From Flavipsychrobacter sp964461535 (GTDB lineage: Bacteria; Bacteroidota; Bacteroidia; Chitinophagales; Chitinophagaceae), in NCBI GenBank assembly GCA_964461535.1, contig CAYWUY010000052.1, forward strand, positions 1-22,125: DNA of 22,125 nt, in the 5' to 3' direction. The notes beneath the pieces are model-generated. The model had not been told where the DNA came from and made no database searches. It saw nothing but the letters and a program-made list of their open reading frames with translations. Every line of letters starts with the position of its first letter. Within the stretch, counting starts at the first letter, position 1. Below, one piece after another: positions 8,785-15,271 of the stretch. A program made the position numbers and the translations under genes.

Positions 8785-9378
8785 ATGGAAGTAAACTTCA
8801 ATCTGCTTCGCAGCAAAATAGAAACATTCGTAGCTCTAACCACTGAAGATTGGGAACTATTGGCACCTCACCTTAGTATAAAAACAGTGAAGAAAGATGA
8901 GTTATTTGCACAAGCAGGAAAAGTTGGCAAAGAAGTAGGTATAGTATTACAAGGCGCTATGCGACACTACTATGTAAAAGATGGTGAAGAAAAAACCACT
9001 TATTTCTACTTTGAAAATGCCTTTGTAGGGCCATATATGAGTTGCATAACAGGTAAACCATCTGAGCTAAATTTTGAAGCTCTTACAGATACTACGCTTA
9101 TAGTATTTCCATACAGTGCATTTAAGAATGCTATAGACCAATCTAAACAATGGGAACGTTTTGCTAGGCTACTTGCCGAATGGGCATTAATAGGTGTAGA
9201 AGAAAGAATGGCTGGACTACTTATGCTTAGCCCTGAAGAAAGATATATAGCTCTTATAAACAGTAATAAAACAAAAATACTGGAGCGTATACCGCAACAT
9301 CTTATAGCCAACTATTTAGGCATTACACCGGTAAGTTTAAGTCGTATTCGCAATAGAGTAATGAAAAACGGAAAGTAG
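8785..9378 (+). CDS. Crp/Fnr-family transcriptional regulator
   Basis: This 197-residue protein has an N-terminal cyclic-nucleotide-binding-like beta-barrel (about 15-125; for example KKDELFAQAGKVGKEVGIVLQGAMRHYYVKDGEEKTTYFYFENAF). The C-terminal helix-turn-helix contains IPQHLIANYLGITPVSLSRIRNR. I see no cysteine cluster for Fe-S and no clear cAMP-binding arginine motif, so it is the Bacteroidota 'Crp/Fnr' type whose ligand is usually unknown. The frame also has an ATG at 8722, but that extension would run through the terminator hairpin and promoter, so the ATG at 8785 is the better start. It lies 72 bases upstream of the SRPBCC gene and might regulate it. Confidence 0.88.
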   Translation: MEVNFNLLRSKIETFVALTTEDWELLAPHLSIKTVKKDELFAQAGKVGKEVGIVLQGAMRHYYVKDGEEKTTYFYFENAFVGPYMSCITGKPSELNFEALTDTTLIVFPYSAFKNAIDQSKQWERFARLLAEWALIGVEERMAGLLMLSPEERYIALINSNKTKILERIPQHLIANYLGITPVSLSRIRNRVMKNGK

Positions 9379-9450
9379 ATTTTATTATCTTTTGTTATCG
9401 TTTCATGACCTTAGCAAACTGCAATTTTGTGTTATCAAAAACAATAGAAA

Positions 9451-10002
9451 ATGAAAGCACAAACAATCGCAGCATCTGTAGCAATAATTGCAAATGCCAC
9501 ACTACCATCTGGTAATCTTTATGCACATCAAGCGAATGGGCAAGTTATAAAACACGGCAAAGTGGTATATACCGAAATTGTCATTAACGCTAGTGCAGAT
9601 AGAGTATGGAACATACTTACAGACTTTGAAAACTACCCTGCATGGAATCCGTTTATAAAACAAATACAATTTCATAAATCGGGACAAGAAAGACTTTCAA
9701 TAACAATGCAACCAGAAGGTAGCAAACCCATGAAGTTTACACCTAAGGTGTTACAATATCATAAAAATGTTGAATTACGCTGGATTGGGAAACTAGGGGT
9801 TTCTTATCTATTTGACGGAGAACATACTTTTAAACTAATAGACAATCATAATGGCACCACTACCTTTGTACAGTACGAAAGATTTAGAGGTATATTAATT
9901 CCGTTTACTAAGAAAATGTTAGATGTAAATACCAAAAATAGTTTTGAAGCTATGAATAAAGCCCTAAAAGAAAGAGCAGAAGCAGGGAAACTATCCCTCT
10001 AA
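9451..10002 (+). CDS. SRPBCC-fold protein with a possible signal peptide
   Basis: The protein has 183 residues. From about residue 38 there is a START/SRPBCC-like fold: VVYTEIVINASADRVWNILTDFENYPAWNPFIKQI, then FTPKVLQY, ELRWIGKLG, a Phe/Tyr-rich strand region and a long C-terminal helix (TKKMLDVNTKNSFEAMNKALKERAE). Such folds bind hydrophobic ligands in a cavity. Residues 1-26 are hydrophobic and Ala-rich and end in LYAHQ, which looks like a weak Sec signal, so the protein may be exported; most of the family is cytosolic. Its end overlaps the convergent PorT-like gene by 12 bases. The exact ligand and role are unknown. Confidence 0.75.
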   Translation: MKAQTIAASVAIIANATLPSGNLYAHQANGQVIKHGKVVYTEIVINASADRVWNILTDFENYPAWNPFIKQIQFHKSGQERLSITMQPEGSKPMKFTPKVLQYHKNVELRWIGKLGVSYLFDGEHTFKLIDNHNGTTTFVQYERFRGILIPFTKKMLDVNTKNSFEAMNKALKERAEAGKLSL

Positions 10003-10698
10003 GTGAATGGATATTACTATCATTCTAGTAAGCAGCGATTCTATGGCATTAGTTAGAGGGAGATTTCTATCAATAAACAGCTGATTTCTAAGACCCTGAC
10101 TTATTTTTATTTCAGGTGAACAGATGAAGTTGGGATTATAAAACTCAAAACCCACACCAAGTTCAAAACCATAATCTACCGGACTTACTTTAATAAACTC
10201 ATCGTTACGGCGAGAACGGGCATTTGAGGCAAGATCATAATCGAATTTTACACCACCAATAGCATAGAATCTAAAATTGTTGATACGGTCGCTTTTAAAC
10301 TTTATTTGCAACGGTAAGTGCATATTAATAGCCTCAATACCTCTACTTATAGTGCTATCTTTCATGCTGGCACTCCCATAGGAATATTCCATACGCTTTT
10401 CTGCAAATGCAAGTGATGGCACAAACCTCAAATCAAAACGATTAGTAAGTTTTAAATTACCTATTAATGCCAAATTAAACCCTGGCGACCATTTGGGCTT
10501 TATTACCTTAAAGGTATCAGTTTGTGCAAAAGATTGAGTATAGTTAAACTGATAGGTAGAAAAATTGAGACCAAAAGAAATACCAAAATAATATAGCTTA
10601 TCATCATGATCTGGCATACACAATGCTTTTCTTTGAGCATTGGCAGACAAACAACCTAATACAATAAGTATTGACAAAAGCCATTTATTTAGGCGCAT
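9991..10698 (-). CDS. porT: PorT-family outer-membrane beta-barrel protein (type IX secretion/gliding related)
   Basis: The protein has 235 residues from the ATG at 10698-10696, with a clear signal peptide (RLNKWLLSILIVLGCLSANAQ, cleavage after NAQ or ANA). The mature part starts with YYFGISFGLNFSTYQFNYT and alternates strands throughout (LALIGNLKLTNRFDLRFVPSLAF, HLPLQIKFKS, FYAIGGVKFDYDL, YGFELGVGFEFY). This resembles PorT/SprT, needed for type IX secretion in Porphyromonas and Flavobacterium. The frame opens 16 codons earlier, but those residues would precede the signal peptide. Assignment to PorT itself rather than another 'PorT family' barrel is probable, not certain, because no other type IX gene is in the window. 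Tail-to-tail overlap with the SRPBCC gene is 12 bases. Confidence 0.65.
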   Translation of the reverse strand: MRLNKWLLSILIVLGCLSANAQRKALCMPDHDDKLYYFGISFGLNFSTYQFNYTQSFAQTDTFKVIKPKWSPGFNLALIGNLKLTNRFDLRFVPSLAFAEKRMEYSYGSASMKDSTISRGIEAINMHLPLQIKFKSDRINNFRFYAIGGVKFDYDLASNARSRRNDEFIKVSPVDYGFELGVGFEFYNPNFICSPEIKISQGLRNQLFIDRNLPLTNAIESLLTRMIVISIHLEG

Positions 10699-10828
10699 TG
10701 AAAGTGTTTTAATATCTAAAGCATTGCAAAATACGAAAGTTATCACTTGTAGAAGTTTTGTCCATAAAAATTCTACATAAAATCGGCACTATTACTAAAA
10801 AAAATGCGATTGAAATATAACTTTTACC

Positions 10829-10941
10829 TATTTTTGTATCATAAACGTTTGCATGACTTTTATTATTTCATTATAAATGTTAAAAGAAATTCCCCTGACA
10901 CCATGCAAGCCCTACACCTCCTGCCTTCAGGAGGTTTTTTT
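10829..10941 (+). ncRNA. candidate small RNA: promoter and terminator with no gene between
   Basis: A promoter-like pair, TTG (10810-10812) and TATTTTTG (10829-10836), predicts a start near 10843. At 10917-10934 a perfect 7-bp GC-rich hairpin (CCTCCTG, loop CCTT, CAGGAGG) is followed by seven T, a textbook intrinsic terminator. The product would be about 100 nt. Its sequence has no SRP RNA or tRNA motif that I can see. An ATG at 10903 opens a frame that runs through the hairpin (MQALHLLPSGGFF), so a leader peptide is a second possibility. Confidence 0.45.
10917..10941 (+). terminator. intrinsic terminator in the porT-nrdB intergenic region
   Basis: CCTCCTG (10917-10923) pairs with CAGGAGG (10928-10934), loop CCTT, then TTTTTTT to 10941. 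No protein gene on the plus strand lies just upstream, so it must end a short RNA or act as an attenuator. Confidence 0.85.
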
Positions 10942-10983
10942 ATGTCATTTTTTCAAAAAATAGCCATTTACGCATCTTCATTT

Positions 10984-10992
10984 TGTGGATAT
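10984..10992 (-). promoter_or_regulatory. DnaA-box-like site, 8 of 9 match
   Basis: TGTGGATAT on the plus strand is ATATCCACA on the minus strand, one base from the consensus TTATCCACA. It pairs with the perfect box at 11096 in the same intergenic region. Confidence 0.35.
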
Positions 10993-11054
10993 CTTCTGAG
11001 TATCAAGGACTAAATATGAAGTAATTTTACAACAATTAATTTTAAATATGGCTG

Positions 11055-11096
11055 AAATAGGCGTGCTTATTGATGTGCTTATTTTAATGCCTATTT
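11055..11096. repeat. stem-loop enclosing a 12-base-period direct repeat
   Basis: AAATAGGC (11055-11062) and GCCTATTT (11089-11096) are perfect inverted repeats. The loop contains GTGCTTATT twice (11063-11071 and 11075-11083). The right arm abuts the DnaA box at 11096. This may be a regulator site for the nrd operon. Confidence 0.5.
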
Positions 11097-11104
11097 TATC
11101 CACA
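11096..11104 (+). promoter_or_regulatory. perfect DnaA box upstream of nrdBA
   Basis: TTATCCACA matches the DnaA consensus at all nine bases, about 40 bases upstream of the -7 element at 11145. In E. coli, DnaA binds near the nrdAB promoter and links dNTP supply to replication. The same role here is inferred. Confidence 0.5.
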
Positions 11105-11144
11105 GGTGTGCAAATTGTTTCCTCAATTTAGGGGTACGTCTAAG

Positions 11145-11152
11145 TACATTTG
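11145..11152 (+). promoter_or_regulatory. -7 promoter element of the nrdBA operon
   Basis: TACATTTG fits TAnnTTTG. It lies just before the cobalamin riboswitch, so transcription would start near 11158-11160, at the base of helix P1. No well-spaced TTG is seen. Confidence 0.55.
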
Positions 11153-11160
11153 TATAGTTG

Positions 11161-11380
11161 AAGGGTTTGCCGTGCATTCATGAATGCAGCAATTAAAATG
11201 GGAAATCAGTAACAAGCTGATGCTATCCCCGTAGCTGTGATCCTGATGTGTGATAACATAAACATCTTGAACAATATGCCACTGTTGCAATAATACCATG
11301 TAATGGGAAGGCTGTTTAAGATCGGGAGAGCCAGAATACCTGCCCTTTAGCCAACAACCAAAGCTTTCGGAGGAAAAGCT
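11161..11380 (+). ncRNA. cobalamin riboswitch controlling nrdBA
   Basis: Conserved cobalamin aptamer parts occur in order. P1 is AAGGG (11161-11165) with CCCTT (11343-11347). P2 is a TGCATTCATGAATGCA hairpin (11173-11188). Then come AAAATGGGAA, P3 ATCAG/CTGAT, and the core GCTATCCCCGTAGCTGTGA (L5). GCCACTG, GGGAAGGC and the B12-box GAGCCAGAATACCTGCC follow. After P1 a hairpin, AGCTTT (11362-11367) with AAAGCT (11375-11380) and loop CGGAGGA, resembles P13/L13, whose loop docks onto L5. Binding of cobalamin should lower nrdBA expression. No hairpin with a T-tract lies between it and the nrdB start, so translational or Rho-dependent control is more likely. Confidence 0.9.
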
Positions 11381-11471
11381 ACGGGATACTTAATGAGGAT
11401 TTTACATACTCGTTCGTCTCCCCATCTCTCCCACCTAGAGCAAAACAAATAGCAAAGAGACAACTAGTTAT
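11381..11471 (+). other. expression-platform region between riboswitch and nrdB
   Basis: This leader holds a C-rich, G-poor tract (about 11411-11434). CTCTCCC (11426-11432) is complementary to GGGAGAG (11324-11330) inside the aptamer, an alternative pairing that would compete with the B12-box region. There is no classical terminator and no strong ribosome binding site before the ATG at 11472. Confidence 0.4.
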
Positions 11472-12437
11472 ATGAACGAGGAAATATTGCTGAAAGAGAA
11501 TAAAGACAGGTTTGTTATACTTCCCATCAACTACCCTAAGATTTGGGACATGTATAAAAAACATGAAGCCAGTTTTTGGACCGCAGAAGAAATAGACCTT
11601 GGTGGCGATATGAAAGATTGGAACAATCTTAATGATGGTGAAAGACACTTCATATCAAGCATTCTTGCATTCTTTGCAGCCAGCGATGGAATAGTGAACG
11701 AAAACTTAGCTGTTAACTTCATGAGAGAAGTGCAGTTACCTGAAGCTAGATGTTTCTATGGCTTCCAAATAATGATGGAAAATATCCATTCGGAAACATA
11801 TGCATTGCTAATTGACACCTATATAAAAGACCCTCAAGAAAAAAACAGGCTATTCCATGCCATAGACACCATACCTGCTGTAAAGAAAAAAGCAGAATGG
11901 GCATTACGCTGGATAGAACAAGGATCGTTTGCAGAGCGCTTGGTAGCTTTTGCCGCAGTTGAAGGTATCTTCTTTAGTGGCTCTTTTTGCTCTATTTTTT
12001 GGTTAAAGAAACGTGGCTTAATGCCGGGACTAACCTTTAGCAACGAGCTTATTAGCCGCGATGAGGGTATGCACTGCGAATTTGCATGCTTACTATATGG
12101 TATGCTCAAAACTAAACTTCCTGAGTCTCAGATTTATCAAATAATAGGGGATGCAGTAGCTATAGAAAAACAATTTATTACCGAAGCACTACCTGTAGAT
12201 CTAATTGGTATGAACTCCAGACTAATGCAGCAATATATAGAATTTGTTGCTGACAGATGGTTGAAAGAGCTTGGCTGTAAACCAATGTTTAACACCGCCA
12301 ATCCTTTTGACTTCATGGAGATGATATCGCTTCAAGGTAAAACTAACTTCTTTGAAAAACGTGTAGGAGACTATCAAAAATCAGGAGTGATGGCTAATAA
12401 AGAAGCTCAGAATTTTTCATTAGAAGAAGACTTTTAA
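11472..12437 (+). CDS. nrdB: class Ia ribonucleotide reductase beta subunit (R2)
   Basis: This 321-residue ferritin-like subunit carries the di-iron and tyrosyl radical site of ribonucleotide reductase. Ligands are visible: D72 (SDGIVNENL), E103 and H106 (MENIHSE), E164 (AVEGIFFS), E198 and H201 (ISRDEGMHCEF). The radical tyrosine is Y110 (SETYALLIDTYIKD). The C-terminal tail FSLEEDF is the expected NrdA-docking peptide. The sequence is closer to the eukaryotic R2 pattern (QLPEARCFYGFQI) than to E. coli NrdB, as is common in Bacteroidota. With NrdA it makes deoxynucleotides under aerobic conditions without B12. It is 28 bases from nrdA in one operon and lies behind a cobalamin riboswitch. Confidence 0.97.
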   Translation: MNEEILLKENKDRFVILPINYPKIWDMYKKHEASFWTAEEIDLGGDMKDWNNLNDGERHFISSILAFFAASDGIVNENLAVNFMREVQLPEARCFYGFQIMMENIHSETYALLIDTYIKDPQEKNRLFHAIDTIPAVKKKAEWALRWIEQGSFAERLVAFAAVEGIFFSGSFCSIFWLKKRGLMPGLTFSNELISRDEGMHCEFACLLYGMLKTKLPESQIYQIIGDAVAIEKQFITEALPVDLIGMNSRLMQQYIEFVADRWLKELGCKPMFNTANPFDFMEMISLQGKTNFFEKRVGDYQKSGVMANKEAQNFSLEEDF

Positions 12438-12465
12438 ATAAAAGAAAAACAAACTCGCTATAATT

Positions 12466-14862
12466 ATGTTTGTAGTAAAACGCAACGGCAAACACGAAAG
12501 TGTAAAATTTGATAAAATCACAGCACGCATACAAAAGCTGTCATATGGTCTTTCGCCATTAGTTGATGTTATTGATGTTGCCAAAAAAGTTATTGAAGGT
12601 ATTTACGATGGAGTTAGCACTACCGAGCTAGATAACCTAGCTGCAGAAACGGCAGCATCTTTAACTACCAAGCATCCTGACTATGCATTATTAGCTAGTC
12701 GTATTGCAGTTAGCAATCTTCATAAAAATACCATAAAATCATTCTCTGAAACCATGCAGCAACTGCATGAGTATACAGATAAAGCTACTGGGCGTAAAAT
12801 GCCAATGATAGCAGATGATGTTATGGAGATAATAAATGCTAATGCAGAAGTATTAGATAGCTCAATTATTTATGACCGAGATTTCGGGTTTGATTACTTC
12901 GGTTTTAAAACACTAGAAAAATCATACTTATTACGAATTGACGGTAAAATTGTAGAGCGTCCTCAGCATATGTACATGCGTGTAGCTATAGGCATACACA
13001 AAGAAGACATACAAAGCGCCATACAAACCTACAATTTAATGAGCGAGCGTTGGTTTACTCATGCCACACCAACATTGTTTAATGCAGGTACTCCTAAACC
13101 ACAAATGTCATCTTGTTTCTTGCTAACCATGAAGGAAGATAGCATTGAAGGCATTTATGATACACTAAAACAAACTGCTAAAATATCGCAAGGTGCAGGT
13201 GGTATTGGTTTATCTATACACAACATACGCGCCACTGGTAGTTACATAGGTGGTACCAATGGCACTAGTAATGGACTTGTACCTATGCTCCGTGTATTCA
13301 ACGACACTGCAAGATATGTAGACCAAGGAGGTGGTAAACGTAAAGGTGCATTTGCCATCTATTTAGAGCCTTGGCATGCCGATATCTTTGAGTTCCTTGA
13401 CCTAAGAAAGAATCATGGTAAAGAAGAACTTCGTGCACGCGATTTATTCTATGCCCTATGGATATGCGACTTATTTATGAAGCGTGTAGAGGCTAATGGC
13501 AATTGGAGCTTATTCTGCCCTAACGAAGCACCTGGCTTAGGCGATTGCTATGGCGAAGAATTTGAAAAACTATACGAACAATACGAAGCTGAGGGACGTG
13601 CTCGCCGCACTATTAAGGCACAGGAATTATGGTTTGCCATATTAGATGCACAAACAGAGACTGGCACACCTTACATGCTTTATAAAGATGCTGCTAACTA
13701 TAAAAGCAACCAAAAAAATCTAGGCACTATAAAAGGCAGCAATTTGTGTACTGAAATTATAGAGTATACTAGCCCAGATGAGGTAGCAGTTTGTAACTTG
13801 GCTTCATTGGCATTGCCTAGGTTTGTTATAGATGGCCAGTTTGATTTCAATAAACTATACGATGTCACTTATCAAGTTACCAAAAATCTTAACCGTATAA
13901 TAGACAACAACTACTATCCGGTAGAGGAAGCACGTAACTCTAATATGCGTCATCGCCCTATAGGGCTTGGGGTACAAGGTTTAGCAGATGTTTTCATTTT
14001 AATGCGCTTACCTTTCGAGAGTGACCGCGCACGTCAACTAAACAAGGACATCTTCGAAACACTATATTTTGCTGCTATGACAGCTAGTAAAGATATGGCT
14101 AAGAAAGATGGAGCATACACTACGTTCCAAGGTTCACCTTTATCTCAAGGTCAGTTCCAGTTTGACTTATGGGGCATAGAAGCTACTACACGCCACGATT
14201 GGGAAACGCTTAGAAAAGAAGTAATGGAGCATGGTGTTAGAAACTCTCTATTAGTAGCACCAATGCCAACAGCTTCTACCTCTCAAATTTTAGGCAACAA
14301 CGAGTGTTTTGAGCCATACACATCTAACATCTATACAAGACGTGTATTAAGCGGTGAGTTCATTATTGTTAATAAGCACTTGTTGAAAGATCTAGTTCAG
14401 CTTGGCTTGTGGAACAATACTATGAAAAATAAAATCATAGCTAATAACGGTTCTATCCAAAACATTGCAGAGATACCAGCAGAAATAAAAGAGTTGTATA
14501 AGACAGTATGGGAAATAAAACAAAGAAGCATTATAGATATGGCGGCAGACAGAGGTGCATACATTTGTCAGTCTCAATCTCTAAACTTATTTGTTGATAG
14601 TCCTACCAACTCTAAGCTTTCTTCTATGCACTTTTATGCTTGGAAGAAAGGATTGAAAACCGGCATGTACTATTTACGTACACAGGCAGCTTCTCAAGCC
14701 GTACAATTTACCATTGAAAAGCAAGCTAGTAACGATATAGAACCGGTAATACCAACCGTAGAACAACACCTACCGGAAGGTAATAATGTAGACGATATTA
14801 CTACAGATTTTGTTGGTGAAACATGCACCATGCAAGAAGGTTGTGTAACATGTAGCTCATAA
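12466..14862 (+). CDS. nrdA: class Ia ribonucleotide reductase alpha subunit (R1)
   Basis: The protein has 798 residues. An N-terminal ATP-cone (MFVVKRNGKHESVKFDKITARI) should give dATP/ATP activity control. Active-site residues are C217 (SSCFLL), then N426, C428 and E430 (NLCTEI), and the partner cysteine in VAVCNLAS. The radical-transfer pair Y735-Y736 lies in TGMYYLRTQ. The C-terminal tail has the redox pair C793/C796 (GCVTC), which passes electrons from thioredoxin or glutaredoxin. Length and motifs are close to eukaryotic R1. It reduces NDPs with NrdB and is the last gene before a terminator. Its upstream B12 switch implies a second, B12-dependent reductase elsewhere in the genome. Confidence 0.97.
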   Translation: MFVVKRNGKHESVKFDKITARIQKLSYGLSPLVDVIDVAKKVIEGIYDGVSTTELDNLAAETAASLTTKHPDYALLASRIAVSNLHKNTIKSFSETMQQLHEYTDKATGRKMPMIADDVMEIINANAEVLDSSIIYDRDFGFDYFGFKTLEKSYLLRIDGKIVERPQHMYMRVAIGIHKEDIQSAIQTYNLMSERWFTHATPTLFNAGTPKPQMSSCFLLTMKEDSIEGIYDTLKQTAKISQGAGGIGLSIHNIRATGSYIGGTNGTSNGLVPMLRVFNDTARYVDQGGGKRKGAFAIYLEPWHADIFEFLDLRKNHGKEELRARDLFYALWICDLFMKRVEANGNWSLFCPNEAPGLGDCYGEEFEKLYEQYEAEGRARRTIKAQELWFAILDAQTETGTPYMLYKDAANYKSNQKNLGTIKGSNLCTEIIEYTSPDEVAVCNLASLALPRFVIDGQFDFNKLYDVTYQVTKNLNRIIDNNYYPVEEARNSNMRHRPIGLGVQGLADVFILMRLPFESDRARQLNKDIFETLYFAAMTASKDMAKKDGAYTTFQGSPLSQGQFQFDLWGIEATTRHDWETLRKEVMEHGVRNSLLVAPMPTASTSQILGNNECFEPYTSNIYTRRVLSGEFIIVNKHLLKDLVQLGLWNNTMKNKIIANNGSIQNIAEIPAEIKELYKTVWEIKQRSIIDMAADRGAYICQSQSLNLFVDSPTNSKLSSMHFYAWKKGLKTGMYYLRTQAASQAVQFTIEKQASNDIEPVIPTVEQHLPEGNNVDDITTDFVGETCTMQEGCVTCSS

Positions 14863-14906
14863 GTTATACACCATTAAATTCAGGACACTCTTTTGAATAA
14901 TAAACG

Positions 14907-14938
14907 GCCGCCGTATCTCTTACGGTGGCTTTTTATTT
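14907..14938 (+). terminator. intrinsic terminator of nrdBA
   Basis: GCCGCCGTA (14907-14915) pairs with TACGGTGGC (14921-14929), with one G-U pair and loop TCTCT, followed by TTTTTATTT. It lies 45 bases after the nrdA stop. Confidence 0.9.
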
Positions 14939-14956
14939 ACTACAAAAGCTATTGAC

Positions 14957-14964
14957 TATATTTG
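14957..14964 (+). promoter_or_regulatory. -7 promoter element of the riboswitch-thioesterase unit
   Basis: TATATTTG fits TAnnTTTG and lies 12 bases before P1 of the riboswitch, so the transcript would begin right at the aptamer. No clear -33 TTG is visible at the proper distance. Confidence 0.55.
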
Positions 14965-14975
14965 CAGTGCATAAG

Positions 14976-15160
14976 CTATCATCTGCCCTTAACTTGGGCA
15001 TGGAACCATGTGCAAATCATGGGCTGTCGCGCAACTGTAAGTGACAATAAGCGATGTCTATCTAAGTTCATTGTAGCAACTGCTATGAGAAGAACAGACA
15101 TCAGGTCGCAAGCCAGGATACAAAATGATAGTCAGGCCTAAGCTTTCGCGTTCTAAAGCT
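14976..15160 (+). ncRNA. cobalamin riboswitch upstream of an acyl-CoA thioesterase
   Basis: P1 is CTATCAT (14976-14982) with ATGATAG (15125-15131). P2 is GCCC/GGGC. P3 is CCATG/CATGG with the loop TGCAAAT. The core CTGTCGCGCAACTGTAA is near-consensus for L5. A GATGTCT/AGACATC helix follows, then the B12-box-like GTCGCAAGCCAGGATAC. After P1 a P13-like hairpin is formed by AGCTTT (15141-15146) and AAAGCT (15155-15160), loop CGCGTTCT. The L5 loop and this loop share the self-complementary CGCG and could kiss. It has its own -7 element and follows the nrdBA terminator, so it is an independent unit. Confidence 0.88.
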
Positions 15161-15271
15161 GCAACCGTACATGATATTGCCATACACTAAACATGCCGAT
15201 GTTTAGGCTATATGCTTATCATACAAGGTTGTATGTAGAACGAAGTATAACTACATCTAAACAACCAACAT
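15161..15271 (+). other. leader with two hairpins between riboswitch and thioesterase
   Basis: CTAAACAT-GCCG-ATGTTTAG (15187-15206) and CATACAA-GG-TTGTATG (15220-15235) are perfect hairpins. Neither has a T-tract, so they are not classical terminators. They may form the expression platform. CAACC (15162-15166) can also pair with GGTTG (15227-15231). No strong ribosome binding site is present. Confidence 0.45.

Noticed and set aside
9994..10061. Inverted repeat TCCCTCTAA/TTAGAGGGA as a shared terminator
   Set aside because: The 9-bp arms are 50 bases apart, lie inside coding sequence of porT and have no T-tract; probably chance.
10843..10941. SRP (4.5S) RNA or tRNA
   Set aside because: No GGTCAGG/GGAA/AGCAGCC core on either strand and no cloverleaf or T-loop motif.
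10804..11013. A 69-codon frame as a protein gene
   Set aside because: It starts upstream of the promoter's -7 box and runs through a strong intrinsic terminator, with no recognisable domain. Only the part from 10903 is kept as a leader-peptide possibility.
10980..11160. Chromosomal replication origin
   Set aside because: Only two DnaA-like boxes, no dnaA/dnaN neighbours and no cluster of boxes; regulation of nrdBA is simpler.
11014..11160. NrdR boxes upstream of nrdB
   Set aside because: I found no paired 16-base sites resembling the NrdR consensus.
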